A stretch of 64,000 bases of DNA from Tillus elongatus (Eukaryota; Arthropoda; Insecta; Coleoptera; Cleridae), in the NCBI GenBank assembly GCA_964006375.1, contig OZ023269.1, positions 60,646,968 to 60,710,967 of the forward strand. Reading direction: 5' to 3'. Both the position numbers and the translations under genes were made by a program. This document shows, in pieces, positions 10,904 to 20,990 of this stretch (positions within the stretch are counted from its first letter, which is position 1; each line of letters starts with the position of its first letter). The notes under the pieces are model-generated. The model saw only the letters and a program-made list of their open reading frames with translations, did not search any database and was not told the DNA's origin.

Positions 10904-11213
10904 GGTGGGAACTAATAGAATTTACAGCTTTACCTAAAACACCAAGACACACTTGGCCGCTGAAAACAAGCACAAACCTCGAATCGCTAATTCACATAAT
11001 TACAGGTTTTCAAACAGCCAGGAAAGGAGATGTTAAAAAGGCATGGGCAGGTTCGATCATTGTCCATGTCTTTTTTAACATATCCTTTCCTGGCTGCTTG
11101 AAAACCTGCAATTATGTGAATTAGCGGTTCGAGGTTTGTGCTTGTTTTCAGCGGCCAAGTGTGTTTTGTTGTTTGAGGTAAAGCTGGAAATTCTATTAGT
11201 TCCCAACTTCTAC
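10904..11213. repeat. Inverted duplication of the major capsid C-terminal region
   Basis: 10,904-11,047 and 11,067-11,213 are inverted copies of about 145 bp with a spacer of roughly 20 bp. Matching landmarks are GGCCGCTGAAAACAAGCAC on the left and GTGCTTGTTTTCAGCGGCC on the right. The reverse copy extends the capsid gene into its own antisense. Confidence 0.88.
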
Positions 11214-11254
11214 GAAACTTTAGAGTTTCCCTCATTAGTATCCATACCCTATAT

Positions 11255-11960
11255 ACATAGCAAGAAATGAGAAAGAAAAGCGCAAAGAAAGGGTCAAAAA
11301 TAATGAGGTGGTCTTAATAACAATGGACTTTCAAGCAGTTATGCCGTTTCTTAATGCAAACCGTTTATACTTCAAAACTAAATTATGCTCTCATAAGTTC
11401 ACAATATTTGATTTAGGAACGACGCAGCTTGTTATTGGTTTCAATCAAATTGTATAATGCCAAATGCATTACTAAATTTTTTCATTATACACATTACCAT
11501 ATTTCAAACATTCCTGGAACGAGGTCACACTCAAACAGAATGTGACTCTGTCCACAGTTGTATTGAACAGAAACTAAAAAACCGTGCTATCCAGTTACCA
11601 AGCGATTATCTAAGAGCCACTCTTGAATCCCGGAGAAAACCTAAGCATGTATTCTTGAACATTCCTTCTTTAAAGATTTTTCTAAGCCATAATTTTTGCG
11701 ATACTCTTCTATTAGACCAGGAAGAAAACCGAACGACCAAACAGTAACTGATTTGAAAGTTCTGAAATACTTTCCTAATGCCACTATCAAATATAAATTT
11801 TCACTTAGTGACAATGAATGGAAAGAGTTGCACATAAGAGTTAAAAACATTCCATCTATTACAAATTACACCAGACTCTATGTGGACAGAATTTCTATTT
11901 CAGAGCAGAAATATAAACATGTAGGTAAAGAGTTTGAAAATGTTTTTTGCTATTCGATTA
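11255..11960 (+). pseudogene. DUF7869-like protein fragment
   Basis: Frames covering 11,255-11,455 show VVLITMDFQAVMPFLNANRL and CSHKFTIFDLGTTQ. After an apparent internal deletion, frames from 11,457 and 11,696 show FQTFLERGHTQTECDSVHSC, then SSIRPGRKPNDQTVTDLK and LKYFPNATIKYK, ending near 11,960. The GHT..E.DSVH and S-I-RPG patterns are what I recall for DUF7869 proteins, an RNase H-like family common in arthropods and cnidarians. It directly follows the Polinton capsid relic in the same orientation. Whether it was cargo or a separate insertion is unknown. Confidence 0.6.
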
Positions 11961-12016
11961 CCACTTTTTTTATGATAACTTTTTATATTCAAAAGAGTAA
12001 GTTATTCACAAATTAG

Positions 12017-12837
12017 GATTTTTTAGTGTTTTCAAATATACATAAATAAAAAAATATTTAAAAAATTTATATAGCAGACTATATTTGATGTTAAAAGCGA
12101 CAAAGTGCCAATATTTAAGTACGTACCTACATTCGGGTGAAAATGTTCTTTTATATTGTAGAATACTTTTTAAGTTAGATATAAGGAAAACCGTGTAATA
12201 CTATTTATTTTTGTTGATATTACAGCCTAATAAATAATAAACTACTATTGTGCTTGTCGTTTAAATTACAAAAATACCAGCTATCAAACATTATTCAGCA
12301 TTTAAAATGTAGGTAATATCTTCTAAATACATTTAGCGAATAAAAAAACCACCTCTCTAACCCCAAAACTCAGGTAATATCTCCTTAGTACAGTTATTTA
12401 ATCAACATTGGTATATTTAAGCTGAATATTGTACAAGGGTTAAAAAACATTGTTATTTAGATCCACGCAACAGTTCAACCGCTGAAGATATATAAGAAAA
12501 GTTGTAGACACTTTTCTCTGTTTCCTGTAAAGTTATCAATTTTGTAGATAGAAGGTATTGATAGCTTACGAAATAATATTTAGAATAGAAATTCCAATTT
12601 GTGAAATAGAAAGCTATAATTATTACCATTTATATCCAATACCGACCCCAAACCCTAATTAATTTAAAAATAATATGACCCACGCTAAAAACCTGCTCCC
12701 TAATGAACACGACTACAGAAGAAAAATGCATAGAAATATACCAAGAAGAATTAATTTGTCATTAGACTCTCAGCTGGTATTCAAGAAGACTCACCATGTG
12801 AAGTCAAAATGTTGAAATTTATGAAAAATGTTACTAA
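12017..12837. other. AT-rich spacer without a recognised gene
   Basis: About 820 bp of AT-rich DNA. It contains two loose copies of GGTAATATCTYCT near 12,310 and 12,372 and no convincing coding frame. Confidence 0.6.
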
Positions 12838-13152
12838 TTGTCATCAAATTCCAGTGAAAGTAACCAACACCCAAGCTCAAACGTTATAGTAAAATCAATA
12901 ATATTAGAACTAGTATCTATAGTTGTCGTCCGAAAATGTGGCAGTGACCGAAACAACATACCCCTCAAAGGAACATATGTTTTGGAAGTGAAACCACAAT
13001 GTGAAGTGCACATTAAAGTTCAAAGTCATCAAAGAATTGAAACTAAATATAAACATATTAGACTTCCTAATTTTAGGACAAGTATTAAAAATAACGAAAC
13101 TTATAGTCCCTACAATAAAGTAAATTTTCAATCTCTTCGGTTATTCAATTAA
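12838..13152 (+). CDS. Unrecognised ORF, possibly an old envelope-like fragment
   Basis: 104 codons. The spacing of cysteines around KCGSDRNNIPLKGTYVLEVK and PQCEVHI loosely recalls the C-x-GTG-x-L-x-C region of F-type envelope proteins of insect errantivirus-like elements. There is no membrane segment, no signal peptide and no neighbouring gag/pol, so this is only a weak resemblance. It could equally be a chance frame. Confidence 0.25.
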   Translation: MSSNSSESNQHPSSNVIVKSIILELVSIVVVRKCGSDRNNIPLKGTYVLEVKPQCEVHIKVQSHQRIETKYKHIRLPNFRTSIKNNETYSPYNKVNFQSLRLFN

Positions 13153-13521
13153 GTTAGATGAAATAAATATTACACAAAAAGCTCTTATTGAACAGGAAAA
13201 CATTAATAATATACCAGATCAATAAATTTTTATAAAGTTAGTTTTTAAACTATAGTAATGACATTTCCCATATTGTTTATATATTTATTCTTTAGAAAAA
13301 GAATTTTCAAAATCAAAAAATTACGAGAATACTAATCAAGATATAATAATTCAGTTTTCATATCATTCTCGCACTTTTTACCCAATGATCCGATCTGGCA
13401 AAGGAGGAGTTATATTATATTTTAACGCAGTGCCCGCACATTTAAGGCACACGTGTTGTTTTTCCCATCTGGGTTTCTAATAGTGTTATGATAATTTGTA
13501 TTGTAGAGGGAAATACACAAA

Positions 13522-14150
13522 ATGGGATACCCAATAAGACCACTCATCAACTTCAAAGACGCACCATCATATAAAATAGCAAAAGAAATAGACCAAGTAC
13601 TAAAACAAGAAATACAACTAGAAAACAAATTTAACATAAAAAACTCCATAGAACTAGTGCATAAATTAGAAAACATAAACATAAACAAAAGCACAAGACT
13701 CGCCTCATTCGACATAACAAATATGTACACCAATCTACCAATTAACGAAACCACAAATCTAATCGAAAATAAAATGCAAAACAACAAAAAACAACAAATA
13801 AATAAACTATTAGACATCATATTGAAACAAAATTACTTTGAATTCAACGGAGCATACTACATCCAAGAAGATGGACTACCATTGGGATCTCCACTATCAA
13901 GCATCGTGGCAGAAATATACATACAACAGTTAGAAGATCAAATCAACACCAACATAAAAGAAACAGACCCAACCACAAATAGATAAGATACTTCGATGAT
14001 ATATTAATAATATATGACAATCAAAAAACCAACATAGACAATATTCTTGAAAAATAAACCAAATCAACAACAGCATAAACTTTACAATAGGAAAAGAATT
14101 AAACAACACCATGAACTTCTTAGAATTAACACTAATCAGAAAATAAAACC
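13522..14150 (+). pseudogene. Penelope-like reverse transcriptase
   Basis: Open from 13,522 to 13,986 with GYPIRPLINFKDAPSYKIAK at the start, RLASFDITNMYTNLPINET (first catalytic Asp region) and YYIQEDGLPLGSPLSSI. A frameshift at about 13,985 leads into RYFDDILIIYD, carrying the FDD equivalent of the catalytic YxDD box, then a decayed thumb region with NFLEL to about 14,150. It lacks the N-terminal palm/fingers portion. Confidence 0.82.
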
Positions 14151-14399
14151 AGATTGAATACAAAATATACAGAAAACCTACACAACAGACATCACTATAC
14201 CTAAGCACTCAATACACCCACACATACACACAAAATGGCCGCATACAGATACTTAATAAACAGAATGCTAAATGTGCCACTCCATAATGACGAACGACAA
14301 AAGGAATACATCATAATACAAATAGCACAAAAAAATGGATCAACAAGAATACAATAGACAAGCTAGTAAAAGAAAACAAAAACAAGCAAATCAGCAAAA

Positions 14400-15057
<658 letters not shown>

Positions 15058-15258
15058 AACCGACCAATAGAAGCTCAACGCGTAGACGTCACGTACAATT
15101 TCAGACATAGACCACACAAGAACGATCATAGTCAGTAGCGTACTGATGATGAACAAAAAGTACAGCAAACAAATAAAGTGTATATTTTAAACTGATTACA
15201 GTGTAGTACAATATTCCAATATATATTAAGTACTTATATTTTCTATTTCTGTTGTAAT

Positions 15259-18200
15259 GTTTTTTTTTATTTTATTTTATTTTAACAACACACCACGAGG
15301 GCTTACAGCCTAAATACTATCGTACCGTGGGTGTTGACAAGGAAGAAAGAGGCAGCTTGTTAATTCTGGACTTGAAGGTTTGGAGATTCGGAGGAGAAGG
15401 AAAAACATGTGCCGGCAAGGAATTCCACAACTTGGAAGTCCTCGGGACAAAAGAGCGGGCATAACAAGATGTTTTATGTCTGGTGACCTGGATAGTAAAA
15501 GGGTGCATTCGCTCTGTTCCCCTGGTGGATCTGTTGGGGGCAGCAGGTGGGGGAACTATGGAGGAAAGCTCCTCTGAGCAGTGCCCGTGCAGATATCTAT
15601 AAAAGAGAGAGAGGTCACCAACGGCACGTCGGTGGGCAAGGGATGACAGCCTTTGGGTGAGGGTAGGGTCACCGATGAGACGTATAGCTCGCTTTTGAAT
15701 GGAGTCCAGGGTAGCGAGTGTAGAAGCGGCAGCGGCACCCCAGATGTGGGAGCAGTATTCGAGGTTTGGCCTTATTTGTGAAGTATATAAGGTATAGAGA
15801 TTAGCTGGTGAAAAGTATTTGCGAGCCCGGAAGAGGAAACCTAATTTCTTAGCAGCCGCTTCTGCAATTGATGTGACATGTTGGTGCCAATTAAGATTTC
15901 GATCCACAGAAATGCCAACAAGAGAAAAGGACTCATTACTTTGAATAACTTGGTTGTTCATTGTGATTGATCTAGTGCTGGTGTATCTCTTGTGAGAAAG
16001 AAAGCAAGACTTAGTTTTGGTGGGATTGAATTGTACAAGATTTCTACTTCCCCAGTCTAATATTTTTTGGAGATCCACGGAGACAGAACCCTCCATGAGT
16101 CTGCGATCCTCATCTAATTGGGCTAAAGAGATATGCTTAGAATATTGTATATTTGAATGGAGGGTGCTGTCGTCCGCGTAGCTGTGAACTGGGTTGGTTG
16201 TGCTCGAGAGGAGGTCATTGATGTGGAGAAGAAACAAAGTAGGGGCTAAAGCTGAACCTTGAGGAACTCCTGCATTAATTGGATACAGTTTAGAGGAATG
16301 GCCATCCACAACAACAGATATGCTCCTGTTGGAGAGGAAATTTGCTGTCCACATACAGAGTTTTGGTGGTAGGCCATAGGCCGGAAGTTTATTAAGCAGC
16401 GCTGCGTGCCAGACCTGATCGAATGCTTTGGATATGTCTAGAGCAACAATCTGGGATTCACCGTGTTGTTCCATAGACTTGTTCCAAGAATGGGTGACAA
16501 AGGAAAGGAGGTCGGCAGTCGATCTGCGCTGACGGAATCCATACTGCCTGTCGTGGATTAGACTGTGTTTTTCAAGAAATTTTAGTAATTCGGTGTTTAT
16601 ATACTTTTCCATCACTTTAGAAACGACTGAAAGGAGATAAATGGGCCTGTAGTTGCTGGGAAGCGCTTTGGATCCTTTCTTGGGGATGGGTTGTACTCGA
16701 GCAGTTTTCCAGTTACTAGGGAATATGCCTTTATTATAAGATATCTGAAACAGACGAGTCAGGACAGGAGCAAGCTCTGGTGCGCATTTTTTGAGAACAA
16801 TTGCTGGGATCTCGTCAAGGCCAGAGGCTTTCCTGGTATTAAGAGAAGAGAGCATCTTTCGTACCTTTTTAGTTTTGAAAATGATATCCGTCATTTTATG
16901 CGCGACATTGGGGACTGTTGGTGGTTGAACATTTGGAGGTGGGTTGAGAGTAGAATTGCCGGCGAACAACGAAGCAAAAAGTTCAGCCTTGCCCAGGGCA
17001 GTAGAAACAATTTCATCCCCTGAGACAAGAGGTGGGAACGTGCTTTTGCAGAAATTATTCCCAATAGATTTAGCAAGAGTCCAGAAGGGTTTGCCGCCGT
17101 TGGAGCTTAAGAGGACTTTGTTTTTGATGTGGTTATTAAACGAGTTTTTTGCCTCAGAAAGAATGTGGACATAGCGGTTTCTTGCGTCGTTAAATGCTTG
17201 ACGATTTTCTTGACTGGGATTGTGTAGAAGCGTTTTGTGAGCTTTGACCTTTTCAAGTCTGGCCTTGTCACAGGATTTAAAGAACCAGGGCTTTTGAGTG
17301 GCTGAAGAGGTTTTCTGTGTACGTGGGATAAATAATTCCATGCCAGCTTGGATAATTTCGGTGATGTTTTGTGAGATATCAGAGGGGTCAGGATGAGAGA
17401 AGCAGACAGACGCCCATGGAAATGAGGAAAAGTAATCCCGCATTTCGTCCCAGTTTGCGGAGTTGTAGTGCCAAACGATACGTGGGTGTGATGACTGTGT
17501 GACCTCGGGTTGCATTGCGCAGGAAGCAGTGACCATGCCGTGGTCTGAGCGCCCAAGGGGGGCGGTGACTGATATCTTATAGCATTCAGGTTGTGTAGTA
17601 AGAAGGAGATCCAAGGGATTTGAGCTGTGTGTTGGGATACGAGGAAAGTAAGTAGGTTGCTGAACCATATTGGCTAAAGAATTGCTGACTGCAAAGGCCT
17701 CCGCTACTCTCCCTTGTGGATCGGTTTTTGAAGATCCTAGCCATTCCTTATTATGGACATTGAAGTCACCAAGAATAGTGACCTCGGAGGAAGGATATTC
17801 AGAAATCAGATAGTCGGTTTTTTCAGAAAGGTAGTCAAAGAGCTGGACAAAGTTGTTGTCAGAAGGTGACCGGTAAATGCAACAGATGAATTTAGTTGCA
17901 GCCCTGAGAGAAAGTTTTATCCATAGTATGTCTTTTCTTCCAGCTTCTAAATTGGGGAGTCTGGTGCAGGGTAGATTGCTACGGACGTATGCGCACACGC
18001 CTCCATGCAATCTAAAGGAAGTAAGGAGCTCATACCCCGGGAAATTAAGGTGATTAGTGGCTGTTTTGGCACTGATTTGGGTTTCGGTGAGGAAGAGGAG
18101 TTGGGGCCTGTTAGCCTGGAGGAAATGGTGGACGGAGTTCAGGTTAGAATTTAGGCCACATATATTCGAAAAGGATATGTTAAATCTTGATGTTGGCGCC

Positions 18201-18410
18201 CCCTGTACACCCCTCTCCCGGAGATCCGAATGGAGGGGTATTTTGCCTCCGGAATATTTTGTACAAGGAGGAGCCATCATCATTTTTGTTTATAAGGGAA
18301 ACCGACTCATACACCAGAACCGGAAACGTCCGTTGGGACTTCACCGGCCCCTTGATGTATGGGGTGGTACCTCCTCGGGCGTGAAAAAATCCTTTACTAT
18401 TACGTAAAGG
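15259..18410 (-). mobile_element. Jockey/CR1-type LINE with intact ORF
   Basis: A minus-strand non-LTR retrotransposon. The 3' end lies at the left: about 60 bp of 3' UTR and an A-rich tail, seen as T8 and (ATTTT)n at 15,259-15,286. A 120-130 bp leader precedes the ORF on the right. No ORF1 is present, so the copy is either 5'-truncated or belongs to a one-ORF family. No clear target duplication was found. Confidence 0.88.
15317..18283 (-). CDS. LINE endonuclease-reverse transcriptase, 988 aa
   Basis: Nicks DNA and copies the LINE RNA at the nick. The N-terminal apurinic-type endonuclease shows SNICGLNSN (near residue 40), FLTETQIS (Glu67), LGDFNVHNKEW (Asp173) and GRSDHGMV (Asp247, His248). 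The reverse transcriptase occupies about 480-760: RKASGLDEIP, QIVALDISKAFDQVW (Asp616), NAGVPQGSALAPT and the catalytic SYADDST box (Asp704-705). The C-terminal region, KLWNSLPAHVF to LSTPTVR, is typical of Jockey/CR1/I-type elements. No stop or frameshift and all listed catalytic residues are present, so the copy looks young. The start at 18,283 begins with three Met codons; the true start could be any of them. Confidence 0.9.
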   Translation of the reverse strand: MMMAPPCTKYSGGKIPLHSDLRERGVQGAPTSRFNISFSNICGLNSNLNSVHHFLQANRPQLLFLTETQISAKTATNHLNFPGYELLTSFRLHGGVCAYVRSNLPCTRLPNLEAGRKDILWIKLSLRAATKFICCIYRSPSDNNFVQLFDYLSEKTDYLISEYPSSEVTILGDFNVHNKEWLGSSKTDPQGRVAEAFAVSNSLANMVQQPTYFPRIPTHSSNPLDLLLTTQPECYKISVTAPLGRSDHGMVTASCAMQPEVTQSSHPRIVWHYNSANWDEMRDYFSSFPWASVCFSHPDPSDISQNITEIIQAGMELFIPRTQKTSSATQKPWFFKSCDKARLEKVKAHKTLLHNPSQENRQAFNDARNRYVHILSEAKNSFNNHIKNKVLLSSNGGKPFWTLAKSIGNNFCKSTFPPLVSGDEIVSTALGKAELFASLFAGNSTLNPPPNVQPPTVPNVAHKMTDIIFKTKKVRKMLSSLNTRKASGLDEIPAIVLKKCAPELAPVLTRLFQISYNKGIFPSNWKTARVQPIPKKGSKALPSNYRPIYLLSVVSKVMEKYINTELLKFLEKHSLIHDRQYGFRQRRSTADLLSFVTHSWNKSMEQHGESQIVALDISKAFDQVWHAALLNKLPAYGLPPKLCMWTANFLSNRSISVVVDGHSSKLYPINAGVPQGSALAPTLFLLHINDLLSSTTNPVHSYADDSTLHSNIQYSKHISLAQLDEDRRLMEGSVSVDLQKILDWGSRNLVQFNPTKTKSCFLSHKRYTSTRSITMNNQVIQSNESFSLVGISVDRNLNWHQHVTSIAEAAAKKLGFLFRARKYFSPANLYTLYTSQIRPNLEYCSHIWGAAAASTLATLDSIQKRAIRLIGDPTLTQRLSSLAHRRAVGDLSLFYRYLHGHCSEELSSIVPPPAAPNRSTRGTERMHPFTIQVTRHKTSCYARSFVPRTSKLWNSLPAHVFPSPPNLQTFKSRINKLPLSSLSTPTVR

Positions 18411-19058
18411 AAAATTCCACTACCACCTGCTAAATGTGTATTCTTGCCAGTGTCTAATTACATTTAGTGTTTATTATAAGCTTTCGTCTACCTTATTTTC
18501 AAACTTCATGGCTACTACGACCAAGAACAAGAAATATCATTAAGATAATGAATAAAATAGAAAACCGGATATCACTTTAAAACAGCAGGATTTTAATTGT
18601 CTGTTAGACGGGCTCTTGTATTGTTTTTATCTCAAATATTTTTTGGGATTACATAAACTTGTCATTAGTCTTCCTTCGATCAAAATATAAAAACCTTCCT
18701 AGAAAAATGCAGGTTAGTACATAAGAATAAAGATATACTTCTAAATACATAAATTCCTAATTAATTCAAACCTATAAATTTTACCTATATTATAATAAGA
18801 AAGTTTTAGAATTACTCACAGAATTGAGAAAACACAGGGTGAGCATTGAAAAAATATAAACTTTGTACTGCCCTCTGTACAGTCCAACAAAATTTAAAAA
18901 TTCGCACACTTAGTAATCACATAATATAGTATAAACATTTTATTACTTACTTTATTCAATCATTGAGACCCTGTACATATGTCTTTAACCAATATATTTT
19001 GTTAAGTAACAAACTACAGAACAAATTGCCTATAGAAACAAAGTTGCACATGTTTGTA
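18411..19058. other. AT-rich spacer
   Basis: About 650 bp of AT-rich sequence with no coding frame, tRNA or recognisable repeat. Confidence 0.6.
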
Positions 19059-19711
19059 CCCAGGCAACACAATTGTGATATTCACATCGCTGAGATGTTA
19101 TTTTTAAGTAACCAATGCGACATATCCTGATACATGCATGTCATGTTTCTGGGGTGGTTTTCTGTTACCTATGATTTTGCGCTTACACTGGTACATGCTA
19201 GCCATGTTAGCTGTCACTTTTAAGATACATGGCTAACCTTTACATGCCAAGTATGTAACAGCGACATAGCAATAATTTACATTTCAGAAGTTAATTTTAA
19301 TGATATGCTAGCGATACTATAAACTATATCGCTGTTACTTTAGAAAAATAACATGCTAAGCATGTAATTAATACATAATGACCGTTACTTTATAGATTCA
19401 CAGTTCATATTAACGCCACACCGTTTGTCATCGCTGGAATCGCATTGACAGCTCGTTTTTGAAATTTCAGGTGTAATTCTGCAGAATAACCAACTAAAAA
19501 AAAAGGGTGTGAAATTGCTGGTACGGAGTGGTTCCATCAAGCAAGACAGCAGAAACAGAGAAATGACAAAAAGCATATTTCACTAAAAAAAAATGGAAAT
19601 TTACAGCTTAACTTTTAATTTATATAGACAAGATGGGATCATTGTTGTTTCTGTTTACAAATTCCAGCAAGTTTATGCATATGTTTTAAATTCATTTTTA
19701 TTTTTAGATTT

Positions 19712-20070
19712 TGTGGCGGTGGTTCCGACCGCAGTGTCTCCGTCAACACTACTCTATGTTTCTGCATAAATACTCTTGACAGTTAAACGTTGCGTTACGT
19801 TATGCGACAGCCAGCTGTCAAGAACTACAACATATAAGAGACACCAGGCGATCTCTCTCTCTCTCCTCGCTACCAACCGCGACAGTGAACACACGTCCTC
19901 CACGCTTGGTCAGTTATCTGCTATGTACTCGTGTACTGTTGTAATTGTTATTATATCATAAAGTGTATTATAGTTAAATGTATCATATAGTTTATTCAGT
20001 TAGTGAAGTAATAAAGTTATATTAAATGTTTACGTATGGATTTAATATCAACAAGTGCAATTAACTTCCA
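19712..20070 (+). repeat. 5' LTR of Gypsy 1
   Basis: Starts TGTGGCGGTGG and ends ATTAACTTCCA. It holds a TATA-like CATATAAGAGAC near 19,830, a (CT)n run near 19,855 and an AATAAAG poly(A) signal near 20,010. The 3' LTR has a longer CT run. Confidence 0.95.
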
Positions 20071-20073
20071 TAT

Positions 20074-20086
20074 TGGTGACCCCGTG
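20074..20086 (+). other. Primer-binding site of Gypsy 1
   Basis: TGGTGACCCCGTG lies three bases after the end of the 5' LTR, the expected place for priming of minus-strand DNA synthesis by a host tRNA. The tRNA species was not assigned. Confidence 0.75.
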
Positions 20087-20251
20087 CCGCAAGCCGAAGA
20101 TGCCGAGCCTGATGTTCCAGCCGACGTCGCCTAACTTCCACGCACGTGCTCATGCCCACAGAAAACGAATATCTAAACAGGTCAGTCCTTTCTAATTTAA
20201 AAATTATCTGATTTTTTCACAATAGCCGAAGATTCTTCAAGCAGCAATATC

Positions 20252-20990
20252 ATGGCAAGGGTTGCAATAAAATTACCTCCTATATGGAGAAGTAACGTGA
20301 AAATCTGGCAGATGCAGGTTGACGCCCAGTTCGATATATCGCAGATCAGTTCTGAAAAGACAAAATTCAGTCATGTACTCGCTATACTCGATCCTGATGT
20401 CGCAGAGTCAATTTCAGATTTTTTAACCCAACCATTATCATCAACCCCCTATTCAGATCTAATGAAACGTCTTTTATTAGAATTTGAAGAGTCCGATAGT
20501 CGCAAAATAAATAAACTTTTAACAGAATTAGAATTAGGCGACAGAAAACCATCGCAACTTTTACGCGAAATGAAGTTTTTAGCCGGTAGTCAGATTGGAG
20601 AGGATTTCCTTAAAATTTTATTTCTACAACGTTTACCAGTCAACGTTCGTTCAATTTTGGCTTTGAGCAACGATTCTCTAGAAAATTTGTCGGTTACAGC
20701 AGACAAAATCGTGGAATTTTCCGGAGATAAATACAACGTGGCTGAAATTCAGTCACGCGAGCCCGACAAGCTAGCCAAAGTAGAAGCGCAATTAGAGAAG
20801 CTAACAGCATAAGTCAACGAATTGCGAACGCGTTCCCGATCTACCTCCCGAGAAAGACCCAAGCTTTCTCGAAATTCCATAACCGTAAATTCCTCAACCT
20901 CCACGTGTTGGTATCATGAACGATTTGGAAACAAGGCCAAACGTTGCACCCAACCTTGCAATTTTAAATCAAAACATGTGTCGGAAAACT
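20252..20990 (+). pseudogene. gag: Gypsy 1 gag
   Basis: Capsid protein of the retrotransposon particle. The frame opens at ATG 20,252 with MARVAIKLPPIWRSNVKIWQ and FLTQPLSSTPYSDLMKRLLL, typical of arthropod Gypsy gag. A TAA at 20,810-20,812 stops it, but the same frame then continues through RTRSRSTSRERPK to a partial zinc knuckle (CWYHERFGNKAKRCTQPC) and ends at about 20,990. The stop is most simply a CAA to TAA change. Confidence 0.88.

Larger units (their letters stand above)
9898..11213 (+). pseudogene. Polinton major capsid protein (double jelly roll)
   Basis: Structural capsid gene. The N-terminus runs from ATG 9898 through LYIEGKLSKADGTVGNT and NPTAHLFRKI to about 10135, where a LINE 3' end interrupts. 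It resumes at about 10530, with MQNAGWFPKTEG, FNICIPLSHLMGFLKI, NIKQELVLIRSTDD and DKIYWNVPHVTPFIS up to 10,861. The C-terminal part (RRWELIEF, LPKTPRHTWPL, HIITGFQTARKG) lies at 10,895-11,047 and is copied in reverse at 11,067-11,213. A start-to-end product is impossible. Confidence 0.8.

Noticed and set aside
16691..17174. Plus-strand ORFs opposite the 988-codon LINE frame
   Set aside because: Antisense shadows of the LINE reverse transcriptase with no independent motif.
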